This document shows positions 1-8,873 of a DNA stretch of 64,000 nucleotides, one piece after another. The DNA lies in assembly GCF_002305895.1 (NCBI RefSeq), contig NZ_CP022203.1:1-64000 (forward strand). Direction: 5' to 3'. Numbering within the stretch: the first letter of the stretch is position 1; each line of letters begins with the position of its first letter. Under the pieces are notes generated by a model that was given only the letters and a program-made list of their open reading frames with translations, had not been told where the DNA came from and did no database searches. The position numbers and the translations under genes are program-made. Source of the DNA: Corallococcus macrosporus DSM 14697. GTDB lineage: Bacteria; Myxococcota; Myxococcia; Myxococcales; Myxococcaceae.

Positions 1-86
1 GGCCGGTTGCTTGATCCACCAGGAACCGTCTGTTAGCACCGCCGAACGCCTCGTTTTCCCCCTGCTTCTGCACGTTTGAGACACGC

Positions 87-1439
87 GTGAACGCCCTCGC
101 CCAAGCCGCGACCCCCTCCCCAAGTGCTGGAATTCTCTGGGCTCGGATGCTGGATGCCATCCGCCAGGAGAAGTTCGACTACGCGCTGCGGTGGCTGGAG
201 CGGATGCGCCCGCTGGAGGTGCGTGACGGCGCCCTGGTGATGGGCGTCCCGGACCGCTTCTTCCGCGACTGGGTGGATGACCACTACCGGCCCCTGCTGG
301 ACACGCAGCTCGCGCGGATGGGGGAGGGGCTGAGCACCATCGCCTACGAAGTGGTGGAGGGCCTGGAGCCGGACCCGCACTTCCCACCCACACCCTCCGT
401 CAAGGCGAGCGCCACGCGCCCGGGCCGGCTGAACGCGCGCTTCACCTTCGACACCTTCGTGGTGGCGGACAGCAACCAGCTCCCGGCCGCGGCGGCGCAG
501 GCCGTGGCGGACAAGCCGGGCCACCACTACAACCCGCTCTACATCTACGGCGGCACGGGCCTGGGCAAGACGCACCTGCTCCAGGCCGTGGGCAACTTCA
601 TCTGGGAGCGAGACCCCACCCAGCGCGTGGTGTTCCTCTCCAGCGAGCAGTTCACCAACGAGTACGTGGAGAGCGTCCGCGAGCACCGCATGGGGGACTT
701 CCGCCGGAAGTTCCGTGAGGAGTGCGACGTGCTCCTCATCGACGACATCCAGTTCCTCGGCAAGCGTGAGGAGACGCAGAAGGAGTTCTTCTACACCTTC
801 AACACGCTCTACGAGATGAACAAGGCCATCGTCCTCACCAGCGACACGGTGCCCGCGGAGATTCCGGGCCTGGAGGACCGGCTGCGCAGCCGCTTCGCCA
901 TGGGGCTGATGACGGACATCCGCGAGCCCACCTACGAGACGCGGGTGGCCATCCTCCAGAAGAAGGCCGTGGCGGAAGGGTTGGATTTGCCGGACTCGGT
1001 GGCGCACTTCATCGCCAAGCACATCCAGAAGAACGTGCGCGAGCTGGAAGGCGCGCTGGTGAAGCTGTCCGCGGTGCACAGCCTGACGCGCCAGCCGGTG
1101 ACGGAGGACTTCGCGTCGCAGGTGCTGCGCGACATCCTCCCCGCCCAGAGCGCGGTGGACGTGGAGTCCATCCAGCGCGAGGTGGCCCGCTTCTACAAAG
1201 TCACGGTGGAGTCCTTGAAGGAGGACCGCCGTCACAAGGCCCTGGCCCACGCGCGCCAGGTGGCCATGTACCTCAGCCGCAAGCTGACCAAGAGCTCCTT
1301 CCCGGAGATCGCCGCGCGCTTCAGCAAGGACCACTCCACCGTCATCTCCGCGGTGCGCAAGGTGGAGGGCCTCCGCCTCACGGACGCCACCGTGCAGCGC
1401 GAGCTGGCGGAGCTGGAGTTGAAGCTCGGCAACCCCTGA
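87..1439 (+). CDS. dnaA: Chromosomal replication initiator DnaA
   Basis: DnaA binds DnaA boxes at oriC and, in its ATP form, melts the origin and helps load the helicase. The 450-residue protein has the full layout: N-terminal helicase-interaction domain (about 1-85), a linker, an AAA+ domain with Walker [11 protein letters not shown] near residue 155 and Walker B LLIDDIQF near 217, and a C-terminal DNA-binding domain with the DnaA signature around [15 protein letters not shown] near 415-430. The start is GTG at 87, giving a normal family length. Only 86 bases of upstream sequence are in the window. It is not followed by dnaN, recF or gyrB; the next gene is a HEAT-repeat protein 60 bases on. 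Identification is certain. Confidence 0.98.
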   Translation: MNALAQAATPSPSAGILWARMLDAIRQEKFDYALRWLERMRPLEVRDGALVMGVPDRFFRDWVDDHYRPLLDTQLARMGEGLSTIAYEVVEGLEPDPHFPPTPSVKASATRPGRLNARFTFDTFVVADSNQLPAAAAQAVADKPGHHYNPLYIYGGTGLGKTHLLQAVGNFIWERDPTQRVVFLSSEQFTNEYVESVREHRMGDFRRKFREECDVLLIDDIQFLGKREETQKEFFYTFNTLYEMNKAIVLTSDTVPAEIPGLEDRLRSRFAMGLMTDIREPTYETRVAILQKKAVAEGLDLPDSVAHFIAKHIQKNVRELEGALVKLSAVHSLTRQPVTEDFASQVLRDILPAQSAVDVESIQREVARFYKVTVESLKEDRRHKALAHARQVAMYLSRKLTKSSFPEIAARFSKDHSTVISAVRKVEGLRLTDATVQRELAELELKLGNP

Positions 1440-1499
1440 GACAGCCGCGCACAGCCAGGATTGGCTCACGGTCGCGTATGCGGGGGAGTGAGCCCGCGC

Positions 1500-3524
1500 G
1501 TGAAGAGCCTGGTCGTGCTGCTCGCCGTGCTGACGGCAGGTGCGCTGTGGCGTGCGGGCCAGGGGACGCGGGTTCCGGAGGTGCCGCCGGCTGTCACGGG
1601 CCCCGTCACGCCGCACCTGGATGAGGACGCACCCACACCGGACCCCGAGGAAGTCCTCCCCGGCGTGAAGGGGCGGGAGCGGGTGCTCGTCGTGGGGCAC
1701 CGGCTCCGCTACACGTTCGACCTGGACACCCGGACCCACACGGAGCCTTCAGCGGGCGCGCGGGAGTCCCTGCACACGGGCTGGAGCGGCCTGCTCGAGC
1801 TCACCTACCTGGGCCAGGAGGGCGACCAGCACCTGTTCTCCGCCCAGCTCGTGCCCACGCGGATGGACGTGGAGGCCGGTGAGACGCCGCTGACGGGTGA
1901 CGCTGCGCTGCAGGTGCTCCAGGCCATGTTCGAGCGGCCGCTGTACGTGGGTCAGGACGTCCGGGGGAGGGTGATGGCCGTGCACTTCGATGCGGCGCAG
2001 GACGCGACGGCGCGGAGGCTCGTGCGGCGGCTGCTCGCGGCGACGCAGTTCGTGGCGGAGGACGGCTCGCGCTGGAGCACCGAGGAGTCGGACACGCGGG
2101 GTGACTTCGAGTCCGTGTACCGCGCGGGCGGCAGCGCCAACACCTACGTGAAGACGAAGCGGCGGTACCTGCGCGCCACCTCGCCGCTGCTGCCACGGCT
2201 GCAAGGCCACCTGGACTTCGCCCTCTTCACGGATGGGCATGTGAGGGACGTGACGGGCTCGGACGTGGTGGAGCGGGGTGGGGGGAGCGGACTGCCGCGC
2301 ATCCGAGAGGAGACGCGGGTCGCGATGATCAACGTGGGCGTGGACTACCGGCTCTCGTCGCTGCGGCCCTTCCACGCCACGCGGGCGACGCTGCGGGCGG
2401 AGCGGCTCACGGCCTCGGAGGCGCCGGCTGGAGGGACGGGCGTTTCGCTGGAGGCGCGGGATGGCCTGCCGCGGACGGAACGGCATACGGCCTCGGAGGC
2501 GCCGGCTGGAGGGACGGGCGTTTCGCTGGAGGCGCGGGATGGCCTGCCGCGGACGGAACGGCTCACGGCCTCGGAGGCAGTGCCTGGAGGGGAGGGGGCT
2601 TCGCTGGCGACACGAGACAGGGAGCTCGTGAACGGGGCGAAGCTGGATGACCTGCTACCGACGCTGGCGAAGCGCGAGCGCCGGGACGCGGCACGACTGA
2701 CGGCCCTGTTCCGCGTGAATCTGGCGGAGGTGGACCGGGCCGTGACGCTGCTGCGTCAGGGCGCCTCGGAGGAGGTGCACTCCGAGCAGATACTGGAGGC
2801 GCTGGCCAGCGCGGGGACGCCTGAGGCCCAGCGGGCGCTGGTATCCGTGCTGGAGGGGGAGCGGATCCACCCGAAGACGCGGGCCCAGGCCGCACGGGCG
2901 GCGGGGCGGATGGATCGGCCTTCACTGCTGCTGGGCGATGCGCTGGAGCGTGTGCTGGAGGAGGCGACGGGTGACGCAGGTGTGAGGCGCGAGGCGGCGC
3001 TGTCGGTGGGGGCGCTGTCGAAGGCCCTGGAGGTCCCGGAGCCGGGCCGGAGCAAGGCGCTGGTGGAGGGCCTCGTGAGACGCTGCCGCGCGGGCTCGTT
3101 GGAGACCGTGGTCTGCCTGGATGCCCTGGCCCGAGCAGGCGCTCTGGCGGGGCTCGATTACGTGAAGTCGGCGCTCGTCCACCCGGAAGCGGAAGTGCGT
3201 GGCGCGGCGACGGGGGCGCTTCGCTCCATCCCTGGCGCGGCGGTGGATGCCTTGCTGGACCAGGTGATGCTCGACGACCCGAGCGCGAGGGTGCGTGCGC
3301 TCGCGGTGAAGGCGATTTCCCAGCGGGTGGCCGGCGCCCACATGGAAGCGTTGGCCCGGGCACTGCGCGCGGAGCGGAGTGAGCGTGTCCGCATCGAAGT
3401 GGTGCGGCTGCTGGGCCACCTGCGGACCGTGGAGCCTCCCACCATGGCCTTGCTTCGCGACGTCGCCGCCAACGATGGGTCCGCGAAGGTGCGCGCGCTG
3501 GCGGCGGCGCTGCTCGGTGAGTAG
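1500..3524 (+). CDS. Secreted HEAT-repeat protein
   Basis: About 674 residues, function unknown. The frame opens at TTG 1461, but GTG 1500 is preferred: a GGGGGAG ribosome site lies 11 bases upstream and the protein then begins with a clean signal peptide (KSLVVLLAVLTAGALW). The region to about residue 280 is beta-rich and faintly recalls lipid-transfer (vitellogenin N-terminal) folds. Residues from about 390 to the end are Ala/Leu-rich HEAT-like helical repeats (for example EVRGAATGALRSIPG, RVRALAVKAIS). Between them lies a 26-residue tandem repeat (RLTASEAPAGGTG and following). A terminator-like hairpin follows the stop. Its position just behind dnaA suggests co-transcription, but nothing in the protein points to replication. 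Confidence 0.85.
   Translation: MKSLVVLLAVLTAGALWRAGQGTRVPEVPPAVTGPVTPHLDEDAPTPDPEEVLPGVKGRERVLVVGHRLRYTFDLDTRTHTEPSAGARESLHTGWSGLLELTYLGQEGDQHLFSAQLVPTRMDVEAGETPLTGDAALQVLQAMFERPLYVGQDVRGRVMAVHFDAAQDATARRLVRRLLAATQFVAEDGSRWSTEESDTRGDFESVYRAGGSANTYVKTKRRYLRATSPLLPRLQGHLDFALFTDGHVRDVTGSDVVERGGGSGLPRIREETRVAMINVGVDYRLSSLRPFHATRATLRAERLTASEAPAGGTGVSLEARDGLPRTERHTASEAPAGGTGVSLEARDGLPRTERLTASEAVPGGEGASLATRDRELVNGAKLDDLLPTLAKRERRDAARLTALFRVNLAEVDRAVTLLRQGASEEVHSEQILEALASAGTPEAQRALVSVLEGERIHPKTRAQAARAAGRMDRPSLLLGDALERVLEEATGDAGVRREAALSVGALSKALEVPEPGRSKALVEGLVRRCRAGSLETVVCLDALARAGALAGLDYVKSALVHPEAEVRGAATGALRSIPGAAVDALLDQVMLDDPSARVRALAVKAISQRVAGAHMEALARALRAERSERVRIEVVRLLGHLRTVEPPTMALLRDVAANDGSAKVRALAAALLGE
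2403..2620 (+). repeat. 78-bp coding tandem repeat (2.8 copies)
   Basis: Two copies, 2403-2480 and 2481-2558, are identical apart from one small change (CTC versus CAT), and a third, diverged, partial copy runs 2559-2620. Each unit encodes 26 residues that begin RLTASEAPAGG or RHTASEAPAGG. The near identity of the first two copies points to recent slippage or unequal exchange in a linker between the beta-rich and HEAT parts. Confidence 0.9.
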
Positions 3525-3530
3525 GGCGAA

Positions 3531-3558
3531 GTGCCGGGCGGCTGCGTTCGCCCGGCAC
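3531..3558. terminator. Hairpin between convergent genes
   Basis: Perfect 10-bp inverted repeat, GTGCCGGGCG at 3531-3540 and CGCCCGGCAC at 3549-3558, with an 8-base loop, 6 bases after the HEAT gene stop. There is no U-tract, as is common in high-GC genomes. It may serve both this gene and the convergent gene ending at 3642. Confidence 0.6.
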
Positions 3559-3641
3559 CCGCTCATCGTCGCGGTGCTGACCAGGCAGGGCGATGTGCAG
3601 AACGCGTGAGCCCATCCGGCACCCGCTCTCAATCTCCGGAG

Positions 3642-5309
3642 CTACGCGCCCTTGCGGCGGCGGCCCACGACGACCCGCATCAACCCCACGAGCATCCACG
3701 GGAGCAGCGCGGCGGGAGACGCGGACTGGCAACCGCAGCCGCTGTCCGGAGGCGGGGGCGGCGGAGACGTCCCCGCGTCCTGCCTTGAACCGGCGTCGGT
3801 GCCCGGCTCCGTCCCTGAGTCAGGCGCTTCGCCCGGGCCGGCGTCCGGCTCCGTGCCTGCATCCTGCTCACCAGCGCCCGCGTCCGGCTCCTCACCTGGG
3901 CCCGCGTCCGGCTCCGTGCCTGCATCCTGCTCACCGGCGCCCCCATCCGGCTCCTCGCCCGGCCCCGCGTCCGGCTCCGTCCCAGTGCCTCCATCGGTTC
4001 CACTGTCCGGGTCCTCACCCGTTCCGCCGTCCGTATGCGCGAGCGACGCCCGCGCGATGAACACGGCCGTGCCCCACTCCTCCTGGTCGTTGTCCGGCGG
4101 CGCCAGCCCCGCGGCCAACGCGACATCCCCCCGCAGGTTGATGCTGGGCGCGCCAGCGAACACCGGGTTGGACGGCGTCTCCTGGTCGATGCGCGCCGGG
4201 CCCAGGTCCGAGTCCACGAGGTCGTGCTCGCTCACGACCCGCTTCAGCGCATTGCCGTCGCTGACCCACACCGCGCGCAGGTTCGCGGCGTCAATGGCCC
4301 GGAACACCACGAGCCCATGGTCGTTCATGTCCGGCGGGAAGAACTCCAACTGCCGGATGTCCCCCACGCCGTCCTGGGCAATCACCCGCAAATCCGTCCC
4401 ATTCCAGAACCACAGCGTCGTGACGTTCCGCTCGGACGCATCCCGGGCCGACCCCAGGAACGCCACCTGTCCCACGTTGTTGAACGCCGGCTGCACGGAC
4501 GCGAAGCGGTACACCGGTGAGCTCGCGTCCAGCCCACGCGTCCGCGCCACGAGCCGCGGCTCCGCGTGCGGGCTGAAGATGCGCAGCTCCTGGAAGAACT
4601 CCGAGGACGCGGACGCGAGGTCCACCACCCCCGCCATCTGCTCCCCGTCGTTCAGCCTGGGTGAGTACAGGAACGAATAGGGGCTCGTGCTGTCGGCGAC
4701 CTCGTCGCTGGCCAGGAGGGTCGCCGAGCTCTGGACCGAGACGACATAGGATTGCCCTCCTCCCCCATACGAAGCGCGAAAGCCGGTCCTGTCGGCCTCG
4801 TTGAGCTGCAAGCTGCTCCAGTTCGAGGCGCCAATCGGGACGCGGTCGATGCGCACCGTGTCCGGACTGGCGACATTCAACTGATAGATGCCGTTCTGGT
4901 TCGCCGCGGAAGCCCCGGTGACGGCGAAGGTCAACGTGCCGGAGGAGCTGAGCCCCGGGTCGCTGAGGCGGGCGTCTTCACCCAGGTCCGGGAGCATGTA
5001 GATGCGCTGCCCCGTGCCCTCCCGGCCCCACCACACCGCCTCGCGTCCCTCGGGGGTAATCGCCAGGCGGAAGGCAAGCTGCCCATCGTCGGTGAGCGGT
5101 ATCTGGAGACTCCCCGCCAGCAGGTTGCCCGGCGCCAGGTTGTAGGCGCCGGACGCGTTCCCTCGCAGGTTGGTCCGCGCCTGGAGCTCCAGGGTGTATT
5201 CGGGCATCGCCGCCCAGGCAGGCGCGGCCAGCGCGAGCACCCCCAGCGCCAGCGTCTTCCCACGGACCTGACAGGCCCGCGCACTCCACTTCCGTCCCGC
5301 GAGTGACAT
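3642..5309 (-). CDS. MYXO-CTERM surface protein
   Basis: A 555-residue exported protein. It has an N-terminal signal peptide ending near PAWA at residue 34, then a beta-propeller-like body (about 35-430). A low-complexity Asp/Gly/Thr/Glu/Pro linker follows (about 435-520, repeats of TEPDAGPGEEPDAG type). The C-terminus is a tripartite tail: a CGC motif, a hydrophobic helix (LLPWMLVGLMRVVV) and a basic RRRKGA end. This tail matches the MYXO-CTERM sorting signal used for cell-surface anchoring in myxobacteria. A GGGAGG ribosome site lies about 9 bases before the ATG. The function of the body is unknown. Confidence 0.85.
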   Translation of the reverse strand: MSLAGRKWSARACQVRGKTLALGVLALAAPAWAAMPEYTLELQARTNLRGNASGAYNLAPGNLLAGSLQIPLTDDGQLAFRLAITPEGREAVWWGREGTGQRIYMLPDLGEDARLSDPGLSSSGTLTFAVTGASAANQNGIYQLNVASPDTVRIDRVPIGASNWSSLQLNEADRTGFRASYGGGGQSYVVSVQSSATLLASDEVADSTSPYSFLYSPRLNDGEQMAGVVDLASASSEFFQELRIFSPHAEPRLVARTRGLDASSPVYRFASVQPAFNNVGQVAFLGSARDASERNVTTLWFWNGTDLRVIAQDGVGDIRQLEFFPPDMNDHGLVVFRAIDAANLRAVWVSDGNALKRVVSEHDLVDSDLGPARIDQETPSNPVFAGAPSINLRGDVALAAGLAPPDNDQEEWGTAVFIARASLAHTDGGTGEDPDSGTDGGTGTEPDAGPGEEPDGGAGEQDAGTEPDAGPGEEPDAGAGEQDAGTEPDAGPGEAPDSGTEPGTDAGSRQDAGTSPPPPPPDSGCGCQSASPAALLPWMLVGLMRVVVGRRRKGA

Positions 5310-5367
5310 GGATGCTGCCTCCCATTTTTCAAAGGAAGGCAGATTATCACTGACTCCCGACGCTCAG

Positions 5368-5802
5368 TCAGTGCGCCGCGGGGGTCGGCGCCGTGGAGAT
5401 GGTCTCCAATGTTTCACTGACCTCCGCCTCCGCCAGCTCCTCCAGCAAGTCACTCAGCGCGACAATCCCCACCAGCTTCTTGTTCCGGTCCAGCGCGAGG
5501 ATGCGGCGGACACCCTTCGCCCTCATCATCTCCGCCACCACGGAGAGGTCCTCGTCCTCGAAGGCGTATTCGAGCTGCCCCGTCATCGCCTCCGCCACCG
5601 TCGTGCCGTTGGGGTCCTTTCCCTGGGACACCGCCCGCACCACGATGTCGCGGTCGGTGATGATGCCCGTCAGCCGCTCACCGTCGCACACGGGCAGCGG
5701 GCCCACGTTCTGCTCGCGCATCTTCAACGCGGCGGCCTTCAATGAGTCCTTCGCGTTGATGACCGTGGGGTCCTTCGTCATCACGTCTCGTAGCTTCTTC
5801 AT
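5368..5802 (-). CDS. CBS-pair domain protein
   Basis: A 144-residue protein made of two CBS motifs (about 8-58 and 73-125), which usually form a Bateman module binding adenosyl ligands. It begins KKLRDVMTKDPTVI and shows the typical GIITDRDIV and GIVALSDLL segments. The open frame extends upstream, but ATG 5802 is chosen because AGGAG lies 8 bases before it and the first CBS motif starts right there. It follows the DUF2267 gene in the same direction, 35 bases apart, a pairing that suggests a general stress role. No catalytic domain is attached. Confidence 0.9.
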   Translation of the reverse strand: MKKLRDVMTKDPTVINAKDSLKAAALKMREQNVGPLPVCDGERLTGIITDRDIVVRAVSQGKDPNGTTVAEAMTGQLEYAFEDEDLSVVAEMMRAKGVRRILALDRNKKLVGIVALSDLLEELAEAEVSETLETISTAPTPAAH

Positions 5803-5837
5803 CACTCGGCTCCTTGCTCGGGTTCGAGCCCCACCGC

Positions 5838-6320
5838 TCAGGCCTCGGGCACCCACAGCGAGCGCAGGTCGGCGGGGAGCTGGCCCATGACGTCGTCGGC
5901 CTCGCCCTCGCTGATGTGATTGCGCACCGTGGTGAACACGGCGCGGGCCAGGCGCTCGGCCTCGTTGGGCGTGGTGTCCAGCTCCTCGGCCACCACGGCG
6001 AGGAACTGCTCCAGCTTGTACTTCCTGGCCACCTTGCCCTCGTGACGGGGGCACCGCTTCAGCATGTCCGTCACCTTGCGCGGGAGCTGGGCCTCCAGGT
6101 GCTTCGCCTCGGTGTCCATGAGGCGCTGCTCCAGCAGGCACAGCACGGACTGCGTCGCCTTCTCCGCCAGGTCGCGGACGACGCCCGCGTTGGCTTCGAG
6201 GTCCTTCAGGAAGACGGCATAGGTGCTCGCCGCATGTGATTCGCTGCGCTGCTCCTTGAGGCTGGGCGTGGCGCCCCGGCGCTCCCCTGCCTCTGCCTGT
6301 TCCTCACGAATGTTCGCCAT
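5838..6320 (-). CDS. DUF2267-type protein
   Basis: A 160-residue helical protein starting ANIREEQAEAGE. Residues about 30-155 match the look of DUF2267 proteins: a leading helix, a run like QLPRKVTDMLKRCP, then helices with EELDTTPNEAERLARAVF and ending in QLPADLRSLW. ATG 6320 has GGGGAGG about 9 bases upstream. Molecular role unknown; members are often found beside CBS and universal-stress genes, as here. The assignment is based on pattern only. Confidence 0.75.
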   Translation of the reverse strand: MANIREEQAEAGERRGATPSLKEQRSESHAASTYAVFLKDLEANAGVVRDLAEKATQSVLCLLEQRLMDTEAKHLEAQLPRKVTDMLKRCPRHEGKVARKYKLEQFLAVVAEELDTTPNEAERLARAVFTTVRNHISEGEADDVMGQLPADLRSLWVPEA

Positions 6321-6462
6321 GACGGTGGCCTCCCCGGTGTCGGGCTTGGGTGTCTTCCGTGAGCGTGAGCACCCCACGTCCCCCAGGCACCCGCCGCCCC
6401 CCGCGCGCCGGGGTGACGGGGTGGGGAGCGAGCCATGCACCGGCGGGACCGCCTCGGCGCCG

Positions 6463-7314
6463 TCAGTCCACCGCACCGCCGAACAGCGCCACCATCCGCT
6501 GCCAGTGCAGCACGCCCCAGAGCACCAGCGCGGTCAGCGCCAGGCCCACCGCGCCGAGCGACTCCCAGCGCCGGCCAATGGGCGGCCGCGCCTCCGGGTC
6601 CACCCGCCGCAACGCCACCACGCCCAGGATGAGGGCCAGCATGGCCATTCCCAGGAAGAGGACGCTCAGCACCCACCACACGCCGAAGAAGGAGAGCAGC
6701 GACGCCAGCACGGGCAGGAACAGCGAGCCCACGCCCAGGGACAGCGCGTGCCGGGCGAGGGGGTTGTTGACCCGCAGGTCCCAGAGCCGGTGCAGCTCAC
6801 GCTCGGGGACGTCCAGGCGGAAGAAGAGCCGGCTGCGCGTGTCACGGAAGACGTTCACCGCGACCATCAACGGAACGAAGAACAGCAGCGCGGGCGCGCC
6901 CAGCGACGGCGCGGTGAGCAGCATGGCCAGCAGCGGGACGGCCAGCAGGCCCAGGCGAGCCCAGCGCATACCCAGGAAGAACGCCACGCCCACGCCCGCG
7001 CTGGCCAGCCACGCCAGCGCGATGCCGAAGGTCCCCGCCACCAACGCCACCAGTCCCAACCCGACGAGCACCACCGTGACGAGCCCCACCAGCCAGGCGC
7101 TCGCGTCCCGCCTTCCCCAGAGCTTGAGCCGGAAGTCCTCCAGGTAGTTCACCTCCGGGCGGACCGCGCAGGCCGGGCAGTACATCCGGCCCATCACCCA
7201 GGTGGTGCACACGCCGCAGACGAAGCTGCCACAGCGCTGACAGGTGGCGCCCGCGAACGCGTCCGGATGGAGGGCGCAGCAGGGCAGCGCACCGGATGAG
7301 ACATCAGCCGTCAT
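6463..7314 (-). CDS. Zinc-ribbon/B-box-like multi-pass membrane protein
   Basis: A 283-residue protein. The first 45 residues hold a cysteine/histidine cluster (CCALHP, CQRC, CGVC, CPAC), a probable zinc-binding B-box or double zinc-ribbon that would sit in the cytoplasm. The rest contains about six hydrophobic segments, for example WLVGLVTVVLVGLGLVALVAG and LFLPVLASLLSFFGVWWVLS. There is no enzyme motif and the function is unknown. It is divergent from the M16 operon. Confidence 0.75.
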   Translation of the reverse strand: MTADVSSGALPCCALHPDAFAGATCQRCGSFVCGVCTTWVMGRMYCPACAVRPEVNYLEDFRLKLWGRRDASAWLVGLVTVVLVGLGLVALVAGTFGIALAWLASAGVGVAFFLGMRWARLGLLAVPLLAMLLTAPSLGAPALLFFVPLMVAVNVFRDTRSRLFFRLDVPERELHRLWDLRVNNPLARHALSLGVGSLFLPVLASLLSFFGVWWVLSVLFLGMAMLALILGVVALRRVDPEARPPIGRRWESLGAVGLALTALVLWGVLHWQRMVALFGGAVD

Positions 7315-7460
7315 GCGTTCAGTCTCTCACGCTGACCAGGAACCAACATCCTGGCGCGCTGCGTCTTCCCTCCACCATTCCCTACCCACACCGCCAGACC
7401 TGCGTGCTAAGCGCGTCACGTGAGTCATTGGCATCAAGACTTGGAGGCACCTTGTTCCGA

Positions 7461-8873
7461 ATGAAGGCCCTCGTCGCCGCAGCCCTCGTGTTCAGCGGGG
7501 CGCCGGCGCTTGCCCAGACACCGACACCCCAGGAGGCGAAGCCGCTGGAGCCCGGCCGCGAGGCGCTCGCCATCCCGTATGAGAAATACGCGCTGCCCAA
7601 CGGCCTGGAGGTCATCCTCTCCGTGGACAAGAAGCTGCCGGTGGTGGCCGTCAACGTCTGGTACCACGTCGGCGCGTACCACGAGCAGCCCGGCCGCACC
7701 GGCTTCGCGCACCTGTTCGAGCACATGATGTTCCAGGGCTCGCGCAACGTGGCCGACGACGTCCACATCGCCCTGCTGGAGAAGGTGGGCGCCACCGACC
7801 TCAACGGCACCACCAGCTTCGACCGCACCAACTACTTCGAGACGGTCCCCAGCAACCACCTGGAGACGGCGCTGTGGCTGGAGAGCGACCGCATGGGCTT
7901 CTTGCTGGACGCGCTCTCGCCCCAGAAGCTGGAGACGCAGCGCGAGGTGGTGAAGAACGAGCGCCGCGAGTCCATTGAGACCGCGCCCTACGGCGCCGCC
8001 CGCGAGCAGGCGTGGCACGCGCTCTTCCCGCTGCCGCACCCGTACCACGGGGACGTCATCGGCTCGATGAAGGACCTGAACGCGGCCGACGTGGACGACG
8101 TGAAGGGCTTCTTCCGCCAGTGGTACGCGCCGTCCAACGCCACGCTGGCCATCGTCGGTGACTTCGACCTGGCGAAGACGAAGGCGCTGGTGGAGAAGTA
8201 CTTCGGCTCGCTGCCCAGCCACCCCCGGCCGCAGCGGCCGGAAGTGGCGCCCGTGAGTCTCACCGCGCCCGTGGTGCTGCGCGAGGAGGAGCGCGTGGCC
8301 CGGCTGCCGCTGCTCTCCATCCAGTGGCTCACGCCCGCGTACCTGGAGGAAGGGGACGCCACCGCGGACGTGCTGGCCACGGCGCTGTCCACCGGCAAGG
8401 CCAGCCGCCTCTACCGCCGGCTGGTGCTGGACAAGGAGCTGGCCCAGAGCGTCAGCGCCATGCAGCAGAGCCAGGGCGCGCAGTCCGTCTTCACGGTGGA
8501 CGTGGTGGCGCGGCCCGGCGTGTCCACGGACACGCTGCTCCAGGAGGTGGACGCGGTGCTGGATGAGGTCCGCCAGCAGGGCATCACCCCGGAGGAGATT
8601 GCCCGCGCCCGCACGCGCTACGACACGCGCACGCTGGCCGGCCTCCAGTCCGTCGGCGGCTTCGGCGGCAAGGCGGACGTCCTCCAGAGCTACAACCACT
8701 TCGTCGGCGAGCCCAACTACGTGGCCCAGGACCTGGCCCGCTACGAGTCGGTGACGCCCGAAGCCGTGAAGCAGTTCGCCCGGGACACGCTGCGCCCCGG
8801 CGCGCGCGTCATCCTCCACGCGGTGCCGCCCGCTCGCCGGCAGGCGCCCCTCGACTCGAAGGAGCGCCACTGA
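7461..8873 (+). CDS. M16 zinc metallopeptidase (active subunit)
   Basis: A 470-residue exported M16B (pitrilysin-type) peptidase. A signal peptide ends near ALAQ at residue 22. The inverted zinc motif HxxEH is present as HLFEH, followed by the downstream Glu region (ETQREVVKNERRE). The typical NGLEVILSVDKKLPVVAVNVWYH segment opens the domain. The frame extends upstream; ATG 7461 is favoured by the signal peptide, although GGAGG lies 13 bases away and an in-frame TTG at 7452 sits at shorter spacing. Its stop overlaps the next start (ATGA). The partner lacks the zinc site, so the two probably form the usual active/inactive pair in the periplasm. Confidence 0.92.
   Translation: MKALVAAALVFSGAPALAQTPTPQEAKPLEPGREALAIPYEKYALPNGLEVILSVDKKLPVVAVNVWYHVGAYHEQPGRTGFAHLFEHMMFQGSRNVADDVHIALLEKVGATDLNGTTSFDRTNYFETVPSNHLETALWLESDRMGFLLDALSPQKLETQREVVKNERRESIETAPYGAAREQAWHALFPLPHPYHGDVIGSMKDLNAADVDDVKGFFRQWYAPSNATLAIVGDFDLAKTKALVEKYFGSLPSHPRPQRPEVAPVSLTAPVVLREEERVARLPLLSIQWLTPAYLEEGDATADVLATALSTGKASRLYRRLVLDKELAQSVSAMQQSQGAQSVFTVDVVARPGVSTDTLLQEVDAVLDEVRQQGITPEEIARARTRYDTRTLAGLQSVGGFGGKADVLQSYNHFVGEPNYVAQDLARYESVTPEAVKQFARDTLRPGARVILHAVPPARRQAPLDSKERH

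Noticed and set aside
33-1739. Long minus-strand open frame opposite dnaA
   Set aside because: High GC opens antisense frames; the translation is rich in Arg, His, Gly and Val without domain features, and dnaA on the plus strand is certain.
3820-4020. Short GC-rich repeats that look like a CRISPR or satellite
   Set aside because: They are coding repeats of the Asp/Gly/Pro/Glu linker in the MYXO-CTERM gene, with no spacers of constant length.
5803-5837. GGTTCGAGCCCC resembling a tRNA T-arm
   Set aside because: Only 35 bases separate the two genes here; there is no acceptor or anticodon stem, so it is not a tRNA.
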